A stretch of DNA of 13,752 bases from Asterionellopsis glacialis (taxonomy: Eukaryota; Bacillariophyta; Plagiogrammaphyceae; Rhaphoneidales; Asterionellopsidaceae), in the NCBI GenBank assembly GCA_014885115.2, contig WKLE02006086.1, forward strand, positions 1-13,752, in the 5' to 3' direction. Below are positions 1 to 8,674 of the stretch, piece after piece. The notes beneath the pieces were generated by a model. That model did not search any database. It worked only from the letters and a program-made list of their open reading frames with translations, and was not told where the DNA came from. The stretch's first letter is position 1, and each line of letters opens with the position of its first letter. The translations under genes and the position numbers were made by a program.

Positions 1-617
1 CTACTTATTGTTCTATACTAAATACGTAGAAGCCCTGTAGAAGCAAAAAAGCCCGGCCAGTGTGTGTACTACTACCTTAAGAAATGAGTTCCACAAAAAT
101 GGTCGTTTTTTTTTGGAACAGAAGGAGTAGTTTGATACGGGGAAACCCGGAAAAGAGCCGGATCAATTTAGCTTTTTTGCTCGAAAAAGAATTTTAGGAG
201 CGCTCCATTCTGAACATGGAACAAGTAGGCGAAAACCAGAGGAGTGAAGGCAAAGATTTTTTGCCTGTGCATTTTTAGCATCGTCCCTCCTGATTCGTTC
301 CTACAACAACACGACTCACGACTATGTAGTCCTACGTAAGAATACATACAAAGAATAATCAAATTAATAATGTACACAAGATGATATCACGGAGAAGCAA
401 GATTCAAACGACGACCGAGAAAAAATGATTGAAATACAAAATCTTGCGATTAACAAACAGAAATGAAAAGGCAAATCCAAAACGGTGCAACTATAACATA
501 ATTCCGACGGATCTTCCACTGCACTCGATACATACTCTACGTATTCAATCTCGGAAACGTGAACAAACGCTTGTAGTTTTTTTTTTTTAATCCCCCCCTC
601 CCCCCAAAAAGAAGAAA
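1..617. other. Left-edge intergenic stretch
   Basis: I see no supported gene in this stretch. The only open frame of note, on the minus strand at 168-377, starts with GTG and has no recognisable motif. The notable structure is at the right end. A run of 12 T (577-588) is followed by C-rich sequence (592-605) and an A-rich stretch leading straight into the ATG at 618. This is either an unusual 5' leader or a polypyrimidine tract of a splice acceptor, with a candidate AG at 610-611 or 613-614. Confidence 0.5.
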
Positions 618-869
618 ATGACTAATTTATCTTCAAGTAAGAGGATTAGTAATAATAACGACGAAATTGACAGAAAGAAACACGGATTTGCTAAATGCTT
701 GAGTCAAGCTGCATGTGCTATTGTTATTTTGGTTCCATTAGTAGCATTGATAGGTCTTTCAGGAGGTGATTGTGATGTCGGGGGTTGTGTTTCTGGCTGT
801 GATGGTTCTGGGTGTGGAGGTTGTACAAGGTCACACAATACTACTAACGAAGAAACTGTTGGAAAATGA
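618..869 (+). CDS. Small orphan membrane protein with Cys/Gly-rich tail
   Basis: I do not recognise this 83-residue protein. It has a polar, Lys/Asn-rich N-terminal segment (1-26), one hydrophobic segment that could span a membrane (about 31-48), and a short tail with five cysteines among glycines (C52, C57, C61, C66, C69; spacings 4, 3, 4, 2). Two further cysteines, C27 and C33, sit at the start of the hydrophobic segment. The layout suggests a type II signal-anchor with the Cys-rich tail outside the cytosol, which is inference. The ATG at 618 is the first in frame: a TAA at 588-590 closes the frame upstream. An upstream exon joined at an AG just before the ATG cannot be excluded. No intron is needed inside the frame. 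The 3' neighbour is convergent. A chance frame is possible. Confidence 0.42.
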   Translation: MTNLSSSKRISNNNDEIDRKKHGFAKCLSQAACAIVILVPLVALIGLSGGDCDVGGCVSGCDGSGCGGCTRSHNTTNEETVGK

Positions 870-1301
870 TACGTCTAGAAAAAGAGTCAGCAAGAGTCAT
901 CATCAGATATAGGGTATTTGCAGTTGTCAGTTGGCCGATTGCTACTTTTAAAAAAAAGGGGGTGACACATACCCAACATGCAAATACTTTGGCATCTCCT
1001 ATTTCTCTTTAATATAAGAGGAGTAAATAATTGATAGTTTTTATCTCCCAAAATATTTCATCATACTTCAATCATAGTAGAAACAAAATGTGTTATCTAA
1101 TATTTTATCATGTGTTACCTAATGTTTCATCTCACACAGACTTCTCAACGGATGCGCTTTTCTGTATTAGATTGTTATCCTAAGACTTTTTTCCCCTTGG
1201 AGGAGCTACTGTACTTTGCATATAAAAATATGTATTTCCTTTACTGTATAATCACTATTGAGAGATACCGGTACCAATGTCCTTTAATTGTGTTGGCATT
1301 T
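870..1301. other. Intergenic stretch between convergent genes
   Basis: This region separates the 3' ends of the small orphan gene and the EF-hand gene, and probably holds both 3' UTRs. A 76-codon plus-strand frame (1110-1340) begins inside a tandem repeat and runs into the 3' end of the EF-hand gene. It shows no motif and I do not count it as a gene. Confidence 0.5.
1088..1131 (+). repeat. 22-bp tandem duplication
   Basis: Two adjacent 22-bp units, 1088-1109 and 1110-1131, both start ATGTGTTA and differ at three positions (9, 15 and 19). All three differences are transitions. It is a local duplication in the intergenic spacer. Confidence 0.85.
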
Positions 1302-2224
1302 TTAAGGTATCGTCCCAACATAGACAGAGCAAGATGCTGAAAATGGTTCACAATCAACTACAAGCCTATTCAAAGTAGCGTCAGGCGACAATAGCTTACG
1401 CCTGCCAGAGGGGGGGATAGTTATATCGCGGGTGTAATATTCATTTTTAACTCCCGCATCTTTATCTTTTGTTGAACCCCTGAGACTGCGTGTAGGCGAT
1501 GATGATGAGTACATCAATGTATCAAAGCTGACTACGTGTATAATGAAAGTGGTTGTAGTATCTCCATCCTGTACGCCTAGGTTTCTTGTGCCATCATTAT
1601 TTGCTGATGTTGGTAGATTCAGAGTCAGCGCATCACCATTTTTTACAGCATTTTCTATACCATTCGAGGTATCCCTTGAAATGGTACCAGCAGAAATGAG
1701 ATCTGAAGAGAGTTTCCGATTGCCCGATGTGGTATCGAATGTGGGCTTAACATGAAATCCCTCACTTCTAGTCTGGACGGTTCTACCAGTGTCGGCATCT
1801 TCAAGTTTACCATCATTGGACTTAACTTCCTTGGTTAGAGCGACAGTAGCCCAAACCAATCCAAAATTTCCAACCAAAAGAATTATAATGGCAATTACCG
1901 ACCACTGGAAAAACTTCTTGTAGGATTGTTTTTTGGATCGTTCATTGTGCACATCTTCTACAATCCTAAAAACATCTAAGAAAGCCATTATAAAGAGAAC
2001 GGTTGAGTTGATTTGGACATACACCAAATTATACTTGAATAACGATAAATGTGACGCGAATCCAACTTACCATCAGTAGAAATCTTCCCGTCATTGTCAG
2101 TATCATAGGCTCTGACAGCTTTTTCGATATCACTAAGATAGCCTTTACTTCCGCGATCGTAAGCTGCAGAAGCGGTTGACAAGCGACCAGCGGAAGGTAC
2201 AATCTTAGCATTCGCCTCTGACAT
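1302..2224 (-). CDS. EF-hand single-span membrane protein (two exons)
   Basis: Exons are 2071-2224 and 1302-1975, joined across a 95-bp intron, giving 275 residues. Residues 41-52 form a canonical EF-hand loop (D-T-D-N-D-G-K-I-S-T-D-D) with acidic ligands at loop positions 1, 3, 5 and 12. The last one, D52, exists only after splicing. A looser loop-like stretch lies at 23-34 but has Gly and Lys at ligand positions. A basic linker (64-72) precedes one membrane span (about 75-97). The remaining 178 residues are Ser/Thr/Asn-rich, with RXL tripeptides at 138, 182, 214 and 244 and a C260/C267 pair. I infer a cytosolic Ca2+-sensing N-terminus and a luminal or extracellular tail. From memory, diatoms have a multi-member family with this short EF-hand-plus-span layout; its function is not known to me. 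The start is the ATG at 2224. Confidence 0.84.
1976..2070 (-). other. Intron in EF-hand gene
   Basis: This 95-bp phase-1 intron has donor GTAAGT and a pyrimidine-rich acceptor ending CTTAG. It splits the codon for D52, the last ligand of the EF-hand loop. Reading through from exon 1 reaches a stop after a short non-homologous tail. Confidence 0.85.
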
Positions 2225-2540
2225 GATGAACTTGACTTCTGTTCTTAAAACTTTTCAGTTTTATTAGACGAATGCTGAGTGTGATTTCGAACGAGGTTTG
2301 GAATATGAACTATTCTCTTCTAAGGAACAATGAAATATCGCCCTTGAATCGCGTTTGGGGGGGCTGTGATTTCAAATGTGACATTCTGGAGTTCTCGTTT
2401 GTAGAGTTCAATGTTGCTTTCAATATATGAATTAGTCTCTTCTAAGGAACAATGAAATATCGCCCTTGAATCGCGTTGTTTGGGGGGGTTGCGATTTCAC
2501 ATGTGACATTCTGGAGTTCTCGTTTGTAGAGTTCAATGAT
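2225..2540 (-). promoter_or_regulatory. Upstream region of EF-hand gene
   Basis: This is the presumed promoter and 5' UTR of the EF-hand gene, inferred from position only. Most of it is a two-unit tandem repeat. I see no clear TATA box. Confidence 0.35.
2315..2538. repeat. Two-unit tandem repeat, period about 122-125 bp
   Basis: Unit 1 (2315-2413) and unit 2 (2437-2538) share nearly the whole sequence from CTCTTCTAAGG to GTTCAATG. The differences are a 3-base insertion (GTT) just before the G7 run in unit 2 and a few substitutions. The A-to-C change in unit 2 creates the perfect palindrome TCACATGTGA (2497-2506), which unit 1 lacks. Weaker similarity extends upstream of each unit (2301 and 2421). 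The repeat lies about 90-315 bp upstream of the EF-hand start codon. Confidence 0.93.
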
Positions 2541-2891
2541 GTTTTAAATGTAGATACTTATTGGAATATTTATTCAGTACAGTGCTATTTCCATGCCACA
2601 GGAAGCGTGCAGTAGTTCCTTCAGACAACTTGTATACTGGTAGCTCTCTAAAGCTCAGAATACAGGTAGTCAACATTCTGTATAGTTTCAATTGTATGCG
2701 TCTTTCTTGAGTGATACTGAATATAGAAAACCCGAACTATCAAGGTACATTGCCTGCTTCATATTATTCATATCGCTGTGGGTATATATATTCTTTTGTT
2801 AGAAAGAGACTTGTGACATGGGTGGGGAAGTACAAAAATATTTTACATGTGTTCCTCATCTGTGTTAGTCACATACCTGGTAAATAAGTCC

Positions 2892-2963
2892 TAGCTAGAG
2901 AGGTCCTACCGTACCTGGTAGGGGCCTCTCCACGTCCTACCAGGTAGAGAGTAGGACTAGCTA
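2892..2963. repeat. Imperfect inverted repeat (potential cruciform)
   Basis: An inner stem of 11 perfect pairs is formed by 2912-2922 (TACCTGGTAGG) and 2936-2946, around a 13-base loop. After small bulges, GTCCTAC (2903-2909) pairs with GTAGGAC (2951-2957), and the TAGCTA words at 2892-2897 and 2958-2963 also pair. No adjacent gene or transposase was found, so its nature is unknown. Confidence 0.8.
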
Positions 2964-3204
2964 GTAGAGGGCAATAATCATTCATGTAAGGTACCTGGTT
3001 TAGTAGTATCGGGTATTGGTGTACTAGCTTGATATGTACAGTACCTATACGCACAACACTTCTTAGGTCTTAAAGACTGTTCCTCATAAATATTCAGAAT
3101 AATGTAGGTCCTAATAATGATACCAGATATTTACTTACTGTACTCGTACATCGTACTTTTTGGAATCCACCATTGCGAGGTGTTCGGTTCATTCAATATT
3201 ATAA

Positions 3205-3546
3205 TATTATTATCTTACAGTATCCAGTTCCAAGAGGGCGGGTACCGGTTCAATAGCAACAGGTTCGCATTCGCATTTCTCGTCGCAGAGTCGCCAGAAA
3301 ACAATCTTTGAAGGTTCTCGTTTTCTTGATGAGTTCAAACAGAAAGTCGAAGAGGGGGGCATATTTAGGACAGGGAATATCAGAATGAGTAGGACCTCTA
3401 GAGTCTGTCTAGAGAAGTCAACGAATGCGTTGAATTCGCTCCGCCAGCGTAAAGAACAAAACCAGGAAGTGTTGAAAAATAAACTATTTAAAACTACCAG
3501 GTTTCATTTGTGGTGCTTGGTCACCATACGGAGGCTTACCCTGTGA
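3205..3546 (+). other. Start-less open frame, possible exon or chance
   Basis: The frame is open for 113 codons to the TGA at 3544 but has no ATG before the middle. A plausible splice acceptor (TTATTATCTTACAG) ends at 3220, so it could be a 3' exon. The translation is rich in Lys, Arg, Ser and Gln, with no motif I recognise. A few frames of this length are expected by chance in a window of this size, so this is only a candidate. Confidence 0.15.
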
Positions 3547-3583
3547 AAGCCATTAGTGATTGGTTTTTCTTTTTTCTGATTCT

Positions 3584-5817
3584 TCAAACAAACATGGACC
3601 AACTAAACTTTTTCTTATTCATAAGGATCGGGAGAAAGGTGTGCCAAAAGTTTATACCATAGCAGAACAATAAGACTCCTGCAACAAGCATATGTGCGGG
3701 TGTGTCACTTTCCTCGGCAGAACATCCGGATCCACCTAATATCTTAAAACAGCCATATACATCCGATGCAGCCACAGTTATAAATGTCACGATTGTGGAA
3801 TAAGTCAGGAATAGCAGAGCTGTTACAACTGTAAATCTTCCCCAAAAGGCTGAACTTTCTTTGCGAGCTACCAAATCGCGTGTTTCTTTCTTTTGTCGTG
3901 GTAACATGGGGAGGCACAAGAGAGATGACACATTAATCAAAATGACGATCATTTGCAGTGTCGCAAACTCCATTCGAACCTCCCATGTATCTTGTGCAAT
4001 ACTTTGCTGAGTATGTAACAATGGGAAGAATGCCAAGAGCTGATACGAAACCACAGACGACAAGGGACTGACAGAATTACTAGCCGTTGTGATGAGCGCA
4101 TATGTGATGCTTTCAAATCCAGGTTCCGCAACTTCAACCATACAAAAAACTGAAGCTACAAAATTCAAAGTGTGGATGAACTGCATCGAAACCAAAAGCA
4201 CATTACAATTTAGACACAAAGGCATGATTGTGTTAGAAAAAGGAAAGACAACAAACGACTTTTATAAGTCAAATAGACCGTAGGATGTGTTTGGAAGAAC
4301 AGTCTTCCTGTTGAATAGGGCAGGACCAACATGTACAGGACATGAGGCCAGTTAGTAGGGTCTTTTGCTCACCTTTTCGGAAACATCTGTAAAGATGTAA
4401 AACCATGCTTCTCTCCATATATTGAATACAATTATAAAATAAATACAATTGAAGGTCGTAACCACAAGAGAACCACATATAATCATCTTTCTCCAACTCA
4501 TGTTCAGAGCATATCGTCGAATGACATTAAGCCCCACAAAGATGATTGTTTTCTCCATGATAATCATAATTTGATATTGTGTTGTATGTAGATTGAGCCA
4601 AACATAGTTGGCAGGAACCTTTGATTTGTAAAGCAAGCAAGCGACGACTAAGAGTGTGAGCATTTGTTTTGGACTGCACAACCGCAAATTGACTCACAAG
4701 TCTCTTTTTTTCTTCTTGATCTCTCTCAAAAATATATACATACCTTGGCAGCATTAATGACACCAAATGTTATATGAGAAACCATACTATACAAAATCAC
4801 TTGCCATAAAGCACGATGTTGCAATTGACTCCAAAACTTATGTAAAAAGTTCCGTTCCCGGGGTGCCTTTTCTTCATTCAACCACCAATAACTGATAAGA
4901 CTTAAAATATTAACTGTTGCAATTATGTATGCAAATTGTGATATAGTCATATCAAAGTTAAAGGTTGCATTAGGACAAATTAGATGACACCATGCATTTG
5001 CTGGATATTGTTGAAATAAATCATTCCGACTTGTAATGTGTGGGTCCGTTGTACAGAGTACCGCTGGGTCTGGTTCGTATCCAGGACAATTCATATGCGG
5101 TCCTGAAAAACCAAACAAAATTACGAAATTAATGCATATCTGTCCAAATTTATTGGATGCATAAATTAATGTTTGAATCATTCCACGCTTTTCTATAGGT
5201 TCACGATGTGCAATCCACACCATAAACCCATCCGCTGCAACATCTGACATGACGTAACCTAAATTCGCAACCGTCAATACTAAAACCAAATGTTGTGGTG
5301 TAATTAAATCACCCTTGGATGCCAATGTTAACAGGACGGTCGCACATAATATCCATCCACATATTATGTAGGGTTTACGCTTGTACCCAAAGATGGGGAA
5401 ACAATCACTTAAAAATCCAAATACAATTTTATAACTCCAGAAAATAGTCACGATGGATGTAGATGCAGCCAAGAATGTAGAAGTCACACCTTCATGAACG
5501 ACCAAGACAGGATATAACAAACTTACAGATCCACCCAACATGAGTCCTACAGAAAAGTAGTTAATTGGTATCCCAATGTAACCCTTGGACCAGGGATGGA
5601 TGTGCATTTGTTGTTTGGATATACTATAATCCTTGTCAACGCTTTCTACATCTCCTCCTGCTGCAGCTGCCGACGCTGGAGTCTTGGGCCGTCCTTCACC
5701 ATGAGCAGTAGGAATAGTAGCATTGCCTTCATCATCAAATGTCTCATGAATAGGTGCAACATGTTCTACTAATTCAACAATGTCAGCTTCAGCATTGTAC
5801 AATTCTGGATGATTCAT
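3584..5817 (-). CDS. BT1-family (folate-biopterin type) MFS transporter, three exons
   Basis: Exons are 4744-5817, 4373-4618 and 3584-4180, all joined in phase 0, giving 638 residues. An acidic N-terminus of about 75 residues precedes a polytopic body of hydrophobic segments, expected to make about 12 spans. The family signature GFLSDCFPIFGYKRKPY starts near residue 134, and DVAADG follows at 192-197; both are typical of the folate-biopterin transporter branch (Pfam BT1) of the major facilitator superfamily. An exofacial loop carries four cysteines (about 244, 255, 277, 281) that may pair. Known members carry folates, pterins or related solutes; the substrate here cannot be read from sequence. 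Splicing restores continuity at NAAK|VPANY and TDVSEK|FIHTLN, both conserved-looking in the family. The start is the ATG at 5817: the open frame continues upstream to a GTG but contains no earlier ATG. It is divergent from the small-TIM gene. Confidence 0.91.
4181..4372 (-). other. Transporter intron 2
   Basis: This 192-bp phase-0 intron has donor GTGAGC and acceptor TTTCGATGCAG, with a branch-point-like TTCTAAC about 45 bases before the acceptor. Its length is a multiple of three, but read-through meets TAA at the seventh codon. Confidence 0.88.
4619..4743 (-). other. Transporter intron 1
   Basis: This 125-bp phase-0 intron has donor GTATGT. I chose the acceptor ending ATCAAAG (4619) rather than the CAG at 4674-4676. 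Only the former continues in the frame of the next transmembrane exon and gives the uninterrupted family-like sequence FGVINAAKVPANY. Confidence 0.83.
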
Positions 5818-6713
5818 TCTTTTTCGGAGCTTGATTTTTAACACGACAATGCTCTTATCGAGTCTCCTCTAAACAACCATTCGTTAAAAAATATTGAGTG
5901 ATGTCTACACGGACAATCTTCTTCTCTCTTTCTCTATAGTAATATGACAAGATATTTCTCTACCGTCCGTAGGAGATAAAACACACTCGTTGTTGTGGAG
6001 GACTTCTGTCCTTTAGTCCTCAGAAAAACCCTACCAACTACTGGACGATCTGTTGGTGTGAGTGTTAAAAAAAAGGTGAGACTGCGAATCTTTACGGTCG
6101 GTATGTCACAACAACAAGAAACCAGAAAAAGCCATTTTGAAATTCCAAAATGACCGAAAACACTTCACAGCGAAAGCCATACCCTAAAATCTCTGTTTTA
6201 CTCCGAGTTGTACTAAATGGCATTGTATTGAAATAAAATGATGACGAGTGGTTGTCATTATGGCAGTCATTAATCTCCAACATCAAGGATAGGGTTGATC
6301 CCAGAGGGGTCCTCTAGAGAGAGACGGACTCCTCTAGAGTAGAGAGCGAAACAGAAGAGAGGAGGAGACCGGCGGGCGGACCGACCGAGTCAAAGGGAGA
6401 ACGAAGTCGAAGGCCAGAAACAGGAGAGCCAACCGTCCGTCCTGACCAGAAAAGGAGACCGAAGGAAGAAGAACATTTTAGGTGATGCGTATTTCAAAAT
6501 AAAACAAATAAGTCGTTTGTAATTCCGTTTCAAATATATATTGTTTCATTATAATCTTTAAAGAAGTAAATTATCAAGAAATTTAAAAAGACTTACAAAG
6601 AACATGAGGCACATCGAAAGTTAGACAAGATCTCGACACACAAAGGAACAACCTGCTCAACACACCTCTGTTGTTATTTACATCCATAAACAGACTATCT
6701 AAAAAAGAGCAAT
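5818..6713. promoter_or_regulatory. Intergenic region between divergent transporter and small-TIM genes
   Basis: About 900 bp separate the two divergent start codons, so the region should hold both promoters (inference from position). It contains ACCGTCCGT at 5962-5970 and 6432-6440, two CTCTAGAG palindromes (6312-6340), and a purine-rich block (about 6320-6475). On the transporter side, an upstream ATG at 5880 opens a four-codon frame (ATG-GTT-GTT-TAG). It could act as a tiny uORF if the transcript starts beyond it. The minus-strand 64-codon frame at 6092-6286 has no motif. Confidence 0.45.
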
Positions 6714-7115
6714 ATGGGTTGGTTCGGTGGTGGATCTGATTCAAGTGAACCAGCATCACGAGAAGCTGATTTTACATCTTCCGATGAATCATCGTCCTTT
6801 TCTTCGTCTACAATTGGTGGTGGTGACATGGGCGGTGGCAGTCTTGGCGCTGGAGCCGGTGGTGGTGCTGCAGGTGAACTGCAACAATTTAGTTTAGCAT
6901 TACGTCAGCAATTGTTAGTACAACAAGCTGTATCCAAAATGAGTGATATTGCATTTGAAAAATGTATTACAGGTAAACCTGGTGATGCACTTTCAGGTAA
7001 AGAGGCAGCTTGCATCCATGCTTCGACTAACAAATGGTTAGATACAAATGAATTCATGATGGGACGGTTAGCTAAAAAACAACAACAAGCAGCATCTGCA
7101 GGTCCATCCTTTTAG
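6714..7115 (+). CDS. Small TIM (Tim13-like) chaperone with reduced cysteine motif
   Basis: This is a 133-residue single-exon protein. A Ser-rich then Gly-rich N-terminal half (1-54) precedes a C-terminal domain (about 55-123) that aligns by eye with the Tim10/DDP family. It has a helix (LQQFSLALRQQLLVQQAV), the KMSDIAFEKCI motif, a GKPG turn, a second helix beginning at C100, then a KKQQQ tail. Small TIMs form hexameric chaperones in the mitochondrial intermembrane space that escort hydrophobic precursors to inner and outer membranes. The usual twin CX3C motifs are reduced to their inner members: C84 and C100 remain, 15 residues apart, while the outer positions are A80 and S104. Only the inner disulfide could form. 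The GKPG context favours Tim13 over Tim8, 9 or 10, but subunit identity is inference. The start is the first ATG, with an A-rich leader. Confidence 0.83.
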   Translation: MGWFGGGSDSSEPASREADFTSSDESSSFSSSTIGGGDMGGGSLGAGAGGGAAGELQQFSLALRQQLLVQQAVSKMSDIAFEKCITGKPGDALSGKEAACIHASTNKWLDTNEFMMGRLAKKQQQAASAGPSF

Positions 7116-8657
7116 TGAAGCCATCACACTTGCCGGGACGCCATATTCATGCAAAATACTACAAATAAAAATGTGCAAAGCAGATAATACCAACTAATGA
7201 TGCACTATAACTGCGGATCTCTAGATTTTTTGTAGAGCAAGGTTTCTTGAAACAAGTCTGCGCCTTTTTTTTGACAATCGTAAACATTATAGGCAACCCG
7301 TTAGTTGCTACATGTATCTATCCATCATTGTCACATCTTTCCGTTGTTATTTTTTTTTGTATTTTGATGTTACATTTTTAAATACAAAAAGAGTATATAC
7401 TTCATATTCACTATGGTATTTACCATTTTCCGAACGGTGAAAAGACCAATTCGTGTGCAAATATGTACTTAGTTTAGGGCATCCTACTTGTTACCTATTG
7501 ATCTGCAGTCCAACACATAAAAGTGTTTATTTCCAAAACTCCACTGTGCTGTACTTCTTCTAAGAAGACGATGAGCCCCAGAAAACACATTTTTCAAAAA
7601 TAAAAGCTCACACCGTCCGTCCTGGAATAAGCACATCGTCGCCTCTATCGACAGTTACACAACTTGTTGTTTAAAAGGTACCATCATATATAAATACGCA
7701 CGCACAACCGAATCTTTGGCAATATCGGTTGTACCAACTGTAACCGTATTGTAACTTTTGTAAAGTACTCGTACAAACGCACAAACAATCACACACATGC
7801 ACAATGTTAAAACTTGTCATGCAGGTATCTTTAGGCGTGTGGATGGATTCCGATTTAAATCTCGTGCTATTTCCAAAAATTATAGATATTGGTTAGTGGA
7901 CGGTAGTCTCTAGTGTTTTTGTGTAACATCATCAAATCGCCTATATTATGATTGTATACTATTGTATGACTAGATTCTTTCGTTTCTGTACAAGTTTACC
8001 TCTAGGACTACACGGCCATGGTTCTCTGTCTGCATTTACATTTAAAATAACAAAGGAAAAAAAATCCAATGTAGACTTTTACCTGGAGAGCATTATTGTA
8101 CGACTGGTTGGTCTCTTTTGGTGTGACCAAACACAAATCCTTCTTTACACAGAGCAATTGACAATTTTTAGAACTACTGTCTGTACACACAGTTGTTCGA
8201 TACTTTTTGTTTAGATATTTTTGATTGATGTGAGATATATTACCAAAGTGAAAAGGGACAAGTCAGTGGAAGGATCTAGGGGGGGAGCAAGAAGAAAACA
8301 AAATATCATGAGTGCGCCACCCAGACATGTCATATCTGTGTCTCTAGAGGTCCCATATTATAATAAGAGAGTCTATTATTTGCATTCAACCACTGCATGG
8401 AGAGATCATCATTTTTTTGGAATACAAATAGTCTGTGCACGGAGATTGATAGTCGTCAAATAATCATAAAATATTATTATGTAAAAGACGATGTTTCATC
8501 TAGTGCTTGGAAAGAGTGTGTTTGAAAGTTCAGACGTGTCGTGTCTGAGGATGAGTGACTGGTTGTAGAAGTACTATTATAAACACTGCCTACTATATTT
8601 GTATAGATTTTTTCGGTTTTTCATGTACCTTACCTCTAGAACAAGACTAAAAAATTA

Positions 8658-8674
8658 CGTGTACCTGGTACACG
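8658..8674. repeat. Perfect 8-bp inverted repeat around GTACCTGGTAC
   Basis: CGTGTACC and GGTACACG flank a single central T. The core word TACCTGG also occurs in the 2892-2963 inverted repeat. It may be a binding site or a chance palindrome. Confidence 0.7.

Larger units (their letters stand above)
2541..3583. other. Gene-poor stretch upstream of EF-hand gene and downstream of transporter
   Basis: No gene with a start codon and recognisable product is visible. The stretch holds an imperfect cruciform-type inverted repeat (2892-2963), scattered TACCTGG words, and a plus-strand frame open from 3205 to 3546 without an early start codon. The sequence from about 3220 to 3480 is visibly less AT-rich than its surroundings. 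The 3' UTR of the transporter probably occupies the last part. Confidence 0.5.

Noticed and set aside
23..34. Second EF-hand at residues 23-34 of the EF-hand protein (positions are residues)
   Set aside because: Gly and Lys occupy ligand positions 3 and 5, and only six residues separate it from the real loop, too few for an EF-hand pair.
168..377. 69-codon minus-strand frame
   Set aside because: It starts with GTG, which is not expected for a nuclear gene, and has no motif.
1110..1340. 76-codon plus-strand frame
   Set aside because: It starts inside a tandem duplication, overlaps the 3' end of the EF-hand gene antisense and has no domain.
1302..2027. EF-hand protein as a single-exon 241-residue frame starting at 2027
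   Set aside because: The start would be non-ATG and would discard the EF-hand loop. A GTAAGT donor and a TTAG acceptor join it cleanly to the ATG exon at 2224.
4674..4676. CAG at 4674-4676 as acceptor of transporter intron 1
   Set aside because: It leads into the wrong frame for the next membrane exon. The acceptor ending at 4619 keeps phase 0 and the family sequence.
5818..5844. Nine-residue N-terminal extension of the transporter
   Set aside because: It begins with GTG. The first in-frame ATG is at 5817.
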